A stretch of DNA of 64,000 nt from Lautropia mirabilis (lineage in GTDB: Bacteria > Pseudomonadota > Gammaproteobacteria > Burkholderiales > Burkholderiaceae_E). Below the pieces are notes generated by a model that saw only the letters and a program-made list of their open reading frames with translations, was not told the DNA's origin and made no database searches. The stretch spans positions 568,001-632,000 of the forward strand of contig NZ_LR134378.1 in NCBI RefSeq assembly GCF_900637555.1, given 5' to 3'. The position numbers and the translations under genes were made by a program. Positions 26,861 to 38,459 of this stretch are shown piece by piece (position 1 is the stretch's first letter; each line of letters starts with the position of its first letter).

Positions 26861-27760
26861 TCAGACCTGACGACCGGGCCTCCAGTGCTCTGCTAGAAAG
26901 TCCACAAACGCCCGGATTTTCGGGCTGACCGTAGTGTCACCGTAATAGACCGCATGAAACGGTTTGGCTTCGTTCAGGGCACGGTCCGGCAGGAGTTCAT
27001 GCAGGTCGCCGGCGGCGATGTCACTGGCCACGACGAAGTCCGACAGGCAGGCGATGCCATTGCCGGATAGACAGAGCTGACGGATGGTTTCTCCGCTGTT
27101 GGCAGACAGCTGGGGCGCGGCAGCATAAGGGGCATGACCGCTGTCAGCAAACGGCCAGTTGTTCAGGGTTCTGGGTTCGGAGAAGCCGATGAGGACGTGC
27201 CGCGACAGATCGGCAACGCTTTCCGGCGTGCCGTATCGGGCCAGATAGTCGGGCGCAGCAACAAGCTTCAGACGACTGTCAAACAGGTGTCGGGCGCGCA
27301 ACGCAGAATCGTGCAGGCTGCCTGCGCGGATGGCAATATCCACGCGCCGTTCGATGAGGTCGATATAGCCTTCGGACGAGGTGAGCTGCAACGACACCTT
27401 CGGATAACGCTCACGAAACGGGCGCACGAGCGGGGCAATGCGATGCAGCAGCGTGGGCGTGGCGGAATCCACCCGAAGAATGCCCTGCGGTGTACCGCCC
27501 GAGGAGAGGAGTTCTGCTTCTGCGGCATCGATGTCGTGCAGTATCTGCCGAGCGCGCCTGAAGAAACGGCTGCCTTCTTCGGTAAGCCGAAGCTGGCGTG
27601 TGGTGCGGTTGAGCAGATTGGTGGAAAGTTTCTCTTCCAGCCGTTTCACGGTGCGGCTGACGACGGAGTTGGCCAGGCCCAGACTTTCTGCCGCACGGCT
27701 GAAACTGCCGCTTTCCACCACCTGCACGAATACGGCCAGCTCATCGGAATGGCTCTTCAT
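26861..27760 (-). CDS. LysR-type transcriptional regulator
   Basis: A 299-residue LTTR of normal length. Residues 1-60 form the winged helix-turn-helix (MKSHSDELAVFVQVVESGSF, then RAAESLGLANSVVSRTVKRL and NLLNRTTRQLRLTEEG). The remainder is a periplasmic-binding-protein-like effector domain (VDIAIRAGSLHDSALRARHL). It belongs to the DmlR/AaeR-like part of the family. It is divergent from mdaB with about 100 bases between starts, the usual arrangement for an LTTR and its target, so it probably controls mdaB in response to a quinone or electrophile. That target and ligand are inference. Confidence 0.92.
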   Translation of the reverse strand: MKSHSDELAVFVQVVESGSFSRAAESLGLANSVVSRTVKRLEEKLSTNLLNRTTRQLRLTEEGSRFFRRARQILHDIDAAEAELLSSGGTPQGILRVDSATPTLLHRIAPLVRPFRERYPKVSLQLTSSEGYIDLIERRVDIAIRAGSLHDSALRARHLFDSRLKLVAAPDYLARYGTPESVADLSRHVLIGFSEPRTLNNWPFADSGHAPYAAAPQLSANSGETIRQLCLSGNGIACLSDFVVASDIAAGDLHELLPDRALNEAKPFHAVYYGDTTVSPKIRAFVDFLAEHWRPGRQV

Positions 27761-27862
27761 TGTTGCTGATACTGGAAAAGTGTTTTGCGATTATTGCCAT
27801 TTTCCTGCATGAAGGATAAACGGACAATGGCGTGTTTTCAACACGACTTCTGAGGAATCCGC

Positions 27863-28453
27863 ATGAACATTCTGTTGATTGATGGCGGACAGGCCTTCCG
27901 TTTCACCGAAGGCCGTCTGAACCACACACTGCACCAGACCGCCCGAGAGACGCTGACGGCACTCGGCCACACGATGAAGGAAACCGTGATTGAGCAGGGC
28001 TACGACACCGTTGCCGAGGTGGAGAAATGGCTGTGGATGGATGCGGTTGTCTGGCAGATGCCGGGATGGTGGATGGGCGAGCCGTGGACGGTGAAAAAAT
28101 ATGTTGACGAAGTGTTCAGCGAAGGTGTTGGCGAAAACAAGCTGGTTGCCAACGATGGTCGCCACCGTGTCAACCCGACGGTGGGTTACGGGACGGGTGG
28201 ACTGCTGCACGGCAAGAAGCACATGATTTCATCCACCTGGAATGCGCCGATCGAGGCGTTCACCCGAGAAGGCGACTTCTTTGAGGGCGCAGGAGTGGAC
28301 GGCGTGCACTTCCATTTCCACAAGGCCAACGAGTTCCTCGGCACCACGCGGCTGCCCACGTTCACCTGCAACGATGTGGTGAAGAATCCGCAGGTCGAGC
28401 GCTACCTGTCCGACTATCGCGCGCACCTGGAGAAGGTGTTCGGCAAGGCGTAG
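27863..28453 (+). CDS. mdaB: NAD(P)H:quinone oxidoreductase, MdaB type
   Basis: A 196-residue flavodoxin-like quinone reductase. It follows E. coli MdaB closely: MNILLIDGGQAF, LWMDAVVWQMPGWWMGEPWT with VKKYVDEVF, then YGTGGLLHGKKHMISSTWNA and PIEAFTREGDFF, then the FHKANEFLG region. It reduces quinones with two electrons using FAD and NADPH, protecting against quinone stress in the cytoplasm. It is divergent from the LysR regulator. A 43-base duplicate of its 3' end (39 of 43 bases identical) occurs 830 bases downstream at 29251, a sign of past rearrangement. A hairpin at 28475 may end the transcript. Confidence 0.93.
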   Translation: MNILLIDGGQAFRFTEGRLNHTLHQTARETLTALGHTMKETVIEQGYDTVAEVEKWLWMDAVVWQMPGWWMGEPWTVKKYVDEVFSEGVGENKLVANDGRHRVNPTVGYGTGGLLHGKKHMISSTWNAPIEAFTREGDFFEGAGVDGVHFHFHKANEFLGTTRLPTFTCNDVVKNPQVERYLSDYRAHLEKVFGKA

Positions 28454-28474
28454 CCGCGGGGCGGGAATAATGGA

Positions 28475-28517
28475 AAAGCAGCCTGAAAACCTTGGAAGAG
28501 GAGGTTCAGGCTGCTTT
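28475..28517. terminator. Perfect 13-bp stem-loop after mdaB
   Basis: AAAGCAGCCTGAA (28475-28487) and TTCAGGCTGCTTT (28505-28517) pair perfectly around a 17-base loop. A on one side and T on the other would let it work as a bidirectional terminator, though the T run is only three long. Confidence 0.6.
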
Positions 28518-28533
28518 GCACAGACAGGAAGAG

Positions 28534-28842
28534 ATGGCTCTGGGTGATGCGCGCTACCAGGGCGTGGAAAGGCGGCCGGAGAATGCGCACGAGGATGTGA
28601 GCTGTGGAGATCTGCTTCAGGAGATCGAGCGCCAGACGATTTCGCAACGTAAGCCGACAGGATGGACGAAAGTGTACCGAGGCCAGACAGCACGAAAGGA
28701 GGTCGGCCGCAGTACCTGACGGAGACGATGGTGCAGATACGGGTTCTGAAGCGACTGTACAACCTGTCGGACGAGTAGATGGAGTACCGCTGCTCGGCAG
28801 GATGAGCTGCAAAAGCGCTTCTGTGGCTTGGACAATACATTG
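28534..28842 (+). pseudogene. Broken IS5-family transposase fragments
   Basis: Two pieces of an IS5-type transposase lie in swapped order. The first (28534-28605) reads GDARYQGVERRPENAHEDVS, like the C-terminal catalytic region of IS5 transposases (GDAGYQGVEKRPE pattern). The second (28695-28842) reads KGGRPQYLTETMVQIRVLKR then LYNLSDE-stop-MEYR, the N-terminal signature of the same family. The stop (TAG 28776-28778) stands where the family has Gln, a one-base change. A frameshift then continues into LQKRFCGLDNT. No complete element or terminal repeats could be delimited. This is recognition by eye, not by alignment. Confidence 0.6.
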
Positions 28843-29250
28843 AGGAGGGTACCGCACAGGAGGACAATCCGGCTCAAAGTGCCCTGTTGTCTACGGTTGA
28901 CAGTACATCTCAATCCAGTGTGACCTTTGATGCGATGGCTCCGATCGCTACAAGCCGGGCCAAGCATCATGATGGCCTCAATAACATCACGGAACAAAGC
29001 GAATGCTCGGAATTCAAATGGGGCCTGCAAATGTCCGTCCGATCGAACAATGGTCCGAAGTCTGACGGCACAGCCGGGCGCTCAACGACAGCACGACAGA
29101 CTGATCATCACCAGGGAGTCCATCGGACACCGGCAATGAGCTGGCGTTCGATGAAGCGCCCATATTCGGTATCGGACGCGCCGTTCATCAATGACGCATA
29201 CGCAAATTCTGGCCATCGACGAGGATGGCATCCTGAAAACCGATTGCCGA

Positions 29251-29293
29251 GCGCATCTGGAGAAGGTTTTCGGCAGGGCGTAGCAGCGGGGCG
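29251..29293 (+). repeat. Partial duplicate of the mdaB 3' end
   Basis: These 43 bases match 28421-28463 at 39 positions. They again encode RAHLEKVFG-(R/K)-A-stop and the following untranslated AGC-GGGGCG. It is the scar of a duplication or of replacement by a related mdaB copy. Confidence 0.8.
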
Positions 29294-29318
29294 CAAGCCA
29301 TGGGCATCCACGGTACTT

Positions 29319-29873
29319 TCATGTCGGTGAAGAACGCGCCTCCAATACCTTCATCAGCACCTTCAGCCCATCTTCCAGCTGCTGCCGGGTACGTGGCGGC
29401 AGCTGATCCAGGATCATGCCTTCGTTTTCGACATGGGGCAGCACGGCCTTCTCGATCAGCGCCTTGCCCCGGGGCGTGAGTTGCACCAGCTGGCTGCGGG
29501 CGTCCTCCGGGTTGGACAGGCGCTGAATCAGGCCCTTTTCTTCCAGGCGCTGCAGGCGGTTGGTCATGGTGCCGGACGTGACCATCAGCGACTCGAACAA
29601 TGCCGTGGGCGTGAGGTAGTAGGGCTTGCCGGCCCGGCGTAGCGTGGCCAGCACGTCAAATGAGGCCGCGTTCAGCCCATGCTCGGCAAATACGGTGTCC
29701 AGCCGAGCCTGCAGCAGTGCCGTGCAGCGCTTCAGGCGGCCAAACAGGATCATGTTGTCGGATTCGAGTCCGGGCATTTCCCGCTGCCATTGGGCAACGA
29801 TGTGATCCACGGCATCGGGGGCAGGATCTGCGAGCGGCGCCTGAAACTGGCCTTGTACCTTGGCGTTGGACAT
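29319..29873 (-). CDS. MarR-family transcriptional regulator
   Basis: A winged helix-turn-helix regulator of about 184 residues from ATG 29873. The DNA-binding core runs from LNAASFDVLATLRRAGKPYY through TPTALFESLMVTSGTMTNRL, then LQRLEEKGLIQRLSNPEDAR and SQLVQLTPRGKALIE, all standard MarR features. In-frame ATGs at 29891 and 29921 would lengthen it; no start has a strong ribosome binding site, so the start is uncertain. It is divergent from an EamA exporter gene, and a palindrome typical of MarR operators overlaps the -35 element between them. Likely role: repressor of the exporter and of itself, released by a small phenolic or toxic ligand. Confidence 0.9.
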   Translation of the reverse strand: MSNAKVQGQFQAPLADPAPDAVDHIVAQWQREMPGLESDNMILFGRLKRCTALLQARLDTVFAEHGLNAASFDVLATLRRAGKPYYLTPTALFESLMVTSGTMTNRLQRLEEKGLIQRLSNPEDARSQLVQLTPRGKALIEKAVLPHVENEGMILDQLPPRTRQQLEDGLKVLMKVLEARSSPT

Positions 29874-29950
29874 GAGGAAAAGCCTGGACATTGCTAAGCA
29901 GCGGAAAAGTATAGCGACCATCGGACACTAATCCCGATCCGGTCAGCCAT

Positions 29951-29970
29951 TTACCTTGACATCAAGATAA
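29951..29970. promoter_or_regulatory. MarR-type operator palindrome
   Basis: TTACCTTGACATCAAGATAA is an imperfect palindrome (core CTTGA-CA-TCAAG, one mismatch in the flanks), close to the TTATCTTGATATCAAGATAA type recognised by several MarR regulators. It lies between the divergent MarR and EamA genes. Confidence 0.72.
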
Positions 29971-29985
29971 TTTGCAGCATAGGAT
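29956..29985 (+). promoter_or_regulatory. Sigma-70-type promoter of the EamA gene
   Basis: A perfect -35 TTGACA (29956-29961) and -10 TAGGAT (29980-29985, four of six) are 18 bases apart. The -35 lies inside the MarR palindrome, so repressor binding would block RNA polymerase. Confidence 0.55.
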
Positions 29986-30026
29986 GTCGTTCATCCTTTG
30001 ACAGCATCCATCTGCACGTGCCCACC

Positions 30027-30935
30027 ATGAACGACACACACCAGGGAAGTCCGATCATGGTGATCCTGGCCACGGCGCTGGCCCCGCTCATCTGGGGCAG
30101 CACCTATCTGGTCACGACCGAATTCCTGCCCCCTGGGCGCCCCTTCACCGCCGCGCTGCTGCGCGTGCTTCCGGCCGGATTGCTGCTGCTGGCCTGGACA
30201 CGGGAATGGCCACGCTGGCGGGACATGGGGTGGCTGCTGATGCTGTCCATCCTGAACATCGCCTTATTTCAGGCCATGCTGTTCGTGTCGGCCTATCGGT
30301 TGCCGGGCGGGCTGGCTGCCATCCTCAATTCCACGCAGACGCTGATGGTCCTGGTGCTGACGTGGTGGGTGGGCAGAAAGCAGCCACCGATCATGGCATG
30401 GGCCTCGGCCGCACTGGGGGTGCTGGGCATCGTGCTGCTGGTGTATTCGCCGAAGGCACATTTCGACACGCTGGGCATCATCGCTGCCCTGGCCGGATCG
30501 GCCTCCATGGCTACGGGCATCTTCTTCTCGGCACGCTTTCAGCACGGGCTGTCGGTCCTGGCCTACACCGGCTGGCAGCTGCTGCTGGGTGGGCTATGCC
30601 TGCTGCCGGTGGTGCTGGTTCTGGAACCCTGGCCCGAGCACTTCACGGCAGCCAACGTGGGCGGTTATCTGTACCTGTGCCTGGTGGGCGCGGTGCTGGC
30701 CTACGTGCTGTATTTCCGGGGCATCAGCCGGCTTCCGCCCGCCATCGTGTCGTCGCTCGGTCCCCTCAGCCCCGTGTGTGCCTTCGTGCTGGGCTGGGTG
30801 TTCCTGAACGAGCAGCTGGGCGGCCGTGCCCTGGCCGGCTTCGTGCTGGTGCTGCTGTCCATCATCGGCGTGCAGCGGGCGATGATGCCCAGGACAGGAA
30901 CAACCTCGACATCCCTGTCCCGCCACGACAGCTGA
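30027..30935 (+). CDS. EamA-family (DMT superfamily) exporter
   Basis: About 302 residues with ten predicted membrane segments and two EamA repeats (APLIWGSTYLVTTEFLPPG in the first, LVGAVLAYVLYFRGISRLPP in the second). Members export amino acids, metabolites or toxic compounds from the cytoplasm. Starts at GTG 30018, ATG 30027 and ATG 30057 are all possible; the last has the best ribosome binding site (AGGGAAG). It shares a divergent promoter region with the MarR regulator and is probably its target. The substrate is unknown. It is convergent with metH. Confidence 0.87.
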   Translation: MNDTHQGSPIMVILATALAPLIWGSTYLVTTEFLPPGRPFTAALLRVLPAGLLLLAWTREWPRWRDMGWLLMLSILNIALFQAMLFVSAYRLPGGLAAILNSTQTLMVLVLTWWVGRKQPPIMAWASAALGVLGIVLLVYSPKAHFDTLGIIAALAGSASMATGIFFSARFQHGLSVLAYTGWQLLLGGLCLLPVVLVLEPWPEHFTAANVGGYLYLCLVGAVLAYVLYFRGISRLPPAIVSSLGPLSPVCAFVLGWVFLNEQLGGRALAGFVLVLLSIIGVQRAMMPRTGTTSTSLSRHDS

Positions 30936-30998
30936 TTTCCGTGGTCACGAAGATCTGACGAACGACGGGGCCAAATACGGCCGCCCCGTCCTGAACGC

Positions 30999-34838
<3,840 letters not shown>

Positions 34839-35066
34839 GGCTTGGAACGTACTTTGAGGAGTCAACCCAGCATTCTAGGGGCGAATGGCCACATGGGCCA
34901 CGAGGGCGGCCGGCGCAGCGGATGTGGCCGCCTGATGCATGGCACGGATCTGCCGTGCCCGGCTGCGGTGCTTTCCTCATATGAAGGCATGATTCGTGGA
35001 TGACAACCACGGGGCCGGCTCTGGGATAATGAGGGCCGTTTTCAATACATCATTCGGAAAAGCCTC

Positions 35067-35765
35067 ATGTCGTCGTATGTCTTTGCACCTGCCCGCACCG
35101 TGAGCCTGCCGGTGCACGGGGTTGCACAGCGGTTTCCGGTCAATCGGGTGTTCTGCGTGGCGCAGAACTATGCGCAGCATGCCGTGGAGATGGGGTCCAG
35201 CGGTCGCGAGGACCCCTTCTTCTTCATGAAGCCCGCCAGTTCGGTGGTGCCGGTGGCCGCCGGGACAGTGCTGCCGGTGCCCTACCCCTCGGGCACGCAG
35301 TCGCTGCACCACGAAGTGGAGCTGGTGGTGGCCCTGGGCCGTTGCGGCTCGAATGTCGATCCGGCCCGGGCCGAGGAACTCATCTACGGCTATGCGGTGG
35401 GTCTGGACCTGACGCGGCGCGACCTGCAGACGGCGCTGAAGGCGAAGGGTCGCCCCTGGGAGATCGCCAAGGGCTTCGAGGCCTCGGGGCCGGTGGGGGC
35501 CATCATGCCGCGCGAACAGGTGGGCACGCTGGTGCACGGCGGCATCCGGCTGTCGGTGGATGGCGAGGAGCGCCAGTCGGGCGATCTGGATCAGATGATC
35601 TGGAACGTGAACGAAATCATCAGTCACCTGTCGCGGCACTGGTCGCTGGTGGCCGGGGACATCGTGTTCACCGGCACGCCGGCCGGTGTGGGGGCGGTGG
35701 TGCGCGGCAACCATCTGCAGGGATCGATCGACGGTCTGGACGGGATCCAGGTCGAGCTGGTCTGA
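35067..35765 (+). CDS. Fumarylacetoacetate hydrolase-family protein (fumarylpyruvate hydrolase-like)
   Basis: A 232-residue FAH-fold hydrolase. The motifs VFCVAQNYAQHAVEMG, PFFFMKPASSVV, LHHEVELVVALG with the metal-binding Glu residues, and DIVFTGTPAGVGAV are standard. Short members of this length and pattern include fumarylpyruvate hydrolases of the gentisate pathway and acylpyruvate hydrolases. The exact substrate cannot be fixed; no gentisate genes are nearby. A GGAAAAG ribosome binding site precedes ATG 35067. It reads into the rhodanese gene 38 bases downstream, so the three genes to 37173 are probably one operon. Confidence 0.88.
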   Translation: MSSYVFAPARTVSLPVHGVAQRFPVNRVFCVAQNYAQHAVEMGSSGREDPFFFMKPASSVVPVAAGTVLPVPYPSGTQSLHHEVELVVALGRCGSNVDPARAEELIYGYAVGLDLTRRDLQTALKAKGRPWEIAKGFEASGPVGAIMPREQVGTLVHGGIRLSVDGEERQSGDLDQMIWNVNEIISHLSRHWSLVAGDIVFTGTPAGVGAVVRGNHLQGSIDGLDGIQVELV

Positions 35766-35803
35766 CCGGCCGGAAACAGCCAGACATTTTTCAGGAGCAG
35801 GAC

Positions 35804-36220
35804 ATGACGAGTTCCAACCCCCAGGCCGGTGCCTACGCCGGTGACATTTCCCCGGCCGATGCCTGGGCGCTGGTGCAGGCGGGCGAGGCGCTGCTGGTGG
35901 ATGTGCGCACGCCCGAAGAGCACAAATGGGTGGGTCGGGTACCCGGGGCCATTCCGGTGCCCTGGCTGATCGACAACGGTCAGCGGCAGAACCCCGACTT
36001 TCTGGCGCAGCTGGCCCAGGTGGCCAAACCCGACCAGAAGGTGGTGCTGCTGTGCCGCAGCGGTGTGCGCAGTGTGGCAGCGGCCACGGCCGGAGCGCAG
36101 GCGGGGTTCACCAACCTGTGGAACATCGTGGGGGGTTTCGAGGGGCGACTGGACGAGAAGCGGCAGCGCAACCACGTGGAAGGCTGGCGGTTTGCCGGCC
36201 TGCCGTGGGAGCAGAGCTGA
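35804..36220 (+). CDS. Rhodanese-like sulfurtransferase
   Basis: A 138-residue single rhodanese domain. LLVDVRTPEEHKWVGRVPGA and the active-site loop LLCRSGVRSVAAA carry the persulfide-forming Cys, so it should be catalytically competent, moving sulfane sulfur to cyanide or a protein thiol. AGGAG sits 6 bases before ATG 35804. The stop overlaps the next start by one base (TGATG), linking it tightly to a uroporphyrinogen methyltransferase, an enzyme type used for sirohaem. A sulfur-assimilation role is possible, but no sulfite reductase genes are present in the window. Confidence 0.9.
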   Translation: MTSSNPQAGAYAGDISPADAWALVQAGEALLVDVRTPEEHKWVGRVPGAIPVPWLIDNGQRQNPDFLAQLAQVAKPDQKVVLLCRSGVRSVAAATAGAQAGFTNLWNIVGGFEGRLDEKRQRNHVEGWRFAGLPWEQS

Positions 36221-37173
36221 TGGCCGACGGCGTTCCGGTCTCCCGGGGAACGGTGCAGGCACCCAATCCTTCTGTCAACACGGGCACTGGCCTGTCCGGT
36301 GACAGGACATCCGGCCTGGGGCCGGGCCGGGTGGTGCTGGTGGGCGCGGGGCCGGGCGATGTGGAGCTTCTGACCTGCAAGGCGGCACGGCTGATCGGCG
36401 AGGCCGACTGGCTGGTGCATGATGCGCTGGTGCAGCCGGAGGTGCTGGCGCTGGCCAGGCGGGCCCGGATCATCGCGGTGGGCAAGCGTGCCGGCAATCC
36501 CAGTGCGCGGCAGTCGTCCATCAACCAGATCCTGCTGGACTGTGCGCAGCGCGGCGGTCTGACGGTGCGTCTGAAGGGGGGAGATCCGCTGATCTTCGCA
36601 CGGGCCCAGGAAGAGCTGGATGTGCTGCACGCAGCCGGGGTGCCGGTGGAGGTGGTCCCGGGCATCAGCTCGGCGCAGGCGGCGCATGCGGCGCTGGCGA
36701 TGCCGATGACCGAGCGCGGGCGGCGACGGGCGCTGGTGCTGGCCACGCCCCAGGTGCATGCATCGGATCAGCGCAATACGGCAGCACTGCCGCTGCCCGT
36801 GACGCCGCCCCCGGTGGATCTGCACCAGGCGGCTGCTCCGGTGCCGCCCTCGCGCCGGAAGGTCCTGTCTGCAGCCGAGATCGTGGCGGATCCGGAGCTG
36901 CGTCGCTGGGCCGAGGCCATCGTGGCGGCCGGCAGCGGTACGCTGTACATGGCGGCCACGGTTTCGGACCAGGTGCGCGACACGCTGCTGGCGCTGGGCA
37001 TGCCGCCCGAGACGCCCACGCTGTGGATGGTGGATGTGTCACTGCCCGACCAGGCCATGGTGCCGGGCGTGCTGGGCTCGCTGCAGCCGCCACCGGCGGC
37101 CCTGAAGGGCAAGCCGGCGCTGCTGCTGGTAGGCGTGGTGCCCCCTGACGTGCGCCGGACCGAAGCGCCCTGA
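36220..37173 (+). CDS. cobA: Uroporphyrinogen-III C-methyltransferase-like protein with insertion
   Basis: A 317-residue SUMT-family methylase. The AdoMet-binding signature VVLVGAGPGDVELLT (39-53), the second motif VRLKGGDPLIFARAQEELDV (116-135) and VVPGISSAQAAHAALAMPMT (145-164) are recognisable. SUMT makes precorrin-2 for sirohaem and cobalamin. Two oddities: a ~33-residue N-terminal tail, and a Pro-rich insertion of about 45-50 residues (roughly 179-228) between LVLATPQ and the C-terminal WAEAIVAAGSGTLYMA segment, where ordinary SUMTs have only a short loop. It may be a paralogue with altered function. It overlaps the rhodanese stop by one base. Confidence 0.8.
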   Translation: MADGVPVSRGTVQAPNPSVNTGTGLSGDRTSGLGPGRVVLVGAGPGDVELLTCKAARLIGEADWLVHDALVQPEVLALARRARIIAVGKRAGNPSARQSSINQILLDCAQRGGLTVRLKGGDPLIFARAQEELDVLHAAGVPVEVVPGISSAQAAHAALAMPMTERGRRRALVLATPQVHASDQRNTAALPLPVTPPPVDLHQAAAPVPPSRRKVLSAAEIVADPELRRWAEAIVAAGSGTLYMAATVSDQVRDTLLALGMPPETPTLWMVDVSLPDQAMVPGVLGSLQPPPAALKGKPALLLVGVVPPDVRRTEAP

Positions 37174-37230
37174 GCGAGGGACCCTGGCCGACGGGCCCGA
37201 ATGGGGGTGTGCTGACGGTTTTCTGACTGA

Positions 37231-37262
37231 CCGGGACACCCGCGTGGCACGCGGGGTCCGGG
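37231..37262. terminator. Strong GC hairpin between convergent cobA-like and znuA genes
   Basis: CCCGCGT and ACGCGGG around a GGC loop, extended by CCGGGAC/GTCCGG, form a long stem without a T run. Its place between two convergent gene ends suggests transcription arrest from both sides. Confidence 0.5.
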
Positions 37263-37316
37263 TTCGGTCTGTAGACGTGATGCCGACCGCTCGGGCCGGA
37301 TCACGAAAGCAGGTGC

Positions 37317-38459
37317 TTACTTCTTCGACAGGGCCTGGGTGATGGCGCGGGTGTTGTATCGCATCATGCTCAGGTAGTCGGCGGCCGGGCCGTTGGCCGG
37401 CGACAGCGAATCGGCATACAGCTCGCCGATGGTGACATTCTTCAGTTCGGAGGCCATGCGCTTGAGCAGGCGCGGGTCGCTGTTGTTCTCGAAGAAGAAG
37501 GCCTGCACGTTCTGCTGGCGTGCCTGGCGGATGAGGTTGGCCACCACGGCGGCAGACGGCTCCTCTTCGGTCGAGATGCCCACGGGGGCCATGAAGGTAA
37601 TGTGATAGGCACGGCCGTAGTAGCCGAAGGCCGCATGCGAGACCATCACGCGGCGGCGGTCGGTCGGCGTGGCATCGACAGCCTTATGGATCTCCTGGTC
37701 CAGCTCCAGCAGTTTCTGATCGTAGGCGCGGGCACGCTCTCGGAAGCCCGCGCAGTCGGCCGGCGCGGCCTGGCACAGGCCTTCGGCGATATTGGCCACA
37801 TAGTGACGAACGTTCAGTGCGTCCTGCCAGGCGTGGGGATCCAGGCCGCCATGGTGATGGTGATGATGGCCATGCGATGCTTCGTCGTGGTCATGGTCGG
37901 CATGGCTGTGGCCATGGGGGCCGTCCTCGTCATGGTCATGACCGTGCGGGCCGTCATGATCGTGGTCGTGGCCATGCGGGCCATCGTGGTCATGATCATC
38001 TTCGTCGGCATCATCACCATGGTGGTGGTGATCGTCCGTGGCCTTCATGGCCTGCAGGCCCCGAGCGGCCTCGACGACCGGCCCCTTGTAGCCACTGGAA
38101 CCGATCAGGCGGGGCATCCAGCCCTCGAAACCCAGGCCGTTGACAACGACCAGGCTGGCGCCGGACAGCTGGCGCACCTGGGCAGGCCCCGGCTGGAAGA
38201 CGTGAGTGTCACCGCCGGCCTTGACCAGGCTCTCGACAGCCACGCGATCACCCCCGACCTGCTTCACCAGGTCAGCCAGGATGCTGAAGCTGGCGACGAC
38301 GGGCAGTGGCCGGGAGGACGGGGCGGCATCCGTCTGGCCGGCGGTGGCGGCAACGCCATGGGCCGCCTGGGCAGGGCCGGCGGCCAGCAGCGCCGTGGCC
38401 AGGGCGGCTGCAGCCAGCGCCACCGGGCGGGAAAGGAAGGAGGGGATGCGGGTGTTCAT
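37317..38459 (-). CDS. znuA: High-affinity zinc ABC transporter, periplasmic binding protein
   Basis: A 380-residue cluster A-I metal-binding protein with a signal peptide ending near GPAQAAHG. Zinc ligands of the family are visible: His86 in GGDTHVFQP, His209 in LDPHAW, the His in VSHAAFGYYG, and an acidic ligand near ENNSDPRLL. Between 143 and 203 lies a long His/Asp-rich loop with three HGHDHD(H/E)DGP-like repeats and a run of six His, the zinc-collecting loop known from ZnuA proteins, here rather long. Its start overlaps the znuB stop in ATGA. Last gene of the minus-strand zinc operon, probably repressed by Zur. Confidence 0.95.
   Translation of the reverse strand: MNTRIPSFLSRPVALAAAALATALLAAGPAQAAHGVAATAGQTDAAPSSRPLPVVASFSILADLVKQVGGDRVAVESLVKAGGDTHVFQPGPAQVRQLSGASLVVVNGLGFEGWMPRLIGSSGYKGPVVEAARGLQAMKATDDHHHHGDDADEDDHDHDGPHGHDHDHDGPHGHDHDEDGPHGHSHADHDHDEASHGHHHHHHGGLDPHAWQDALNVRHYVANIAEGLCQAAPADCAGFRERARAYDQKLLELDQEIHKAVDATPTDRRRVMVSHAAFGYYGRAYHITFMAPVGISTEEEPSAAVVANLIRQARQQNVQAFFFENNSDPRLLKRMASELKNVTIGELYADSLSPANGPAADYLSMMRYNTRAITQALSKK
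37850..38000 (-). repeat. His/Asp-coding repeats in znuA
   Basis: About three in-phase units of roughly 27-33 bases coding for DGPHGHDHD-type sequence. Repeat number could vary and would change the zinc-binding capacity of the loop. Confidence 0.7.

Larger units (their letters stand above)
28454..29318. other. Rearranged 0.86-kb region downstream of mdaB
   Basis: No intact gene is present. The region contains a 13-bp inverted repeat, fragments of an IS5-type transposase with in-frame stop and frameshifts, about 400 bases of unassigned sequence (28850-29240), and a second copy of the end of mdaB. Base composition and stop-codon density are unlike the surrounding genes, as expected for decayed DNA. 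Confidence 0.6.

Noticed and set aside
28887-29330. A 147-codon plus-strand frame across the rearranged region
   Set aside because: It runs through the unrelated blocks and into the duplicate mdaB end out of frame; Ser/Arg/Thr-rich composition and lack of a start signal argue for chance.
34866-35066. Possible cobalamin riboswitch upstream of metH
   Set aside because: The region is short, and I could find no B12-box or the usual paired elements.
37850-38000. Histidine-rich plus-strand frames over znuA
   Set aside because: They are reflections of the CAC/GAC-GTG repeats in the real znuA loop and not separate metal-binding proteins.
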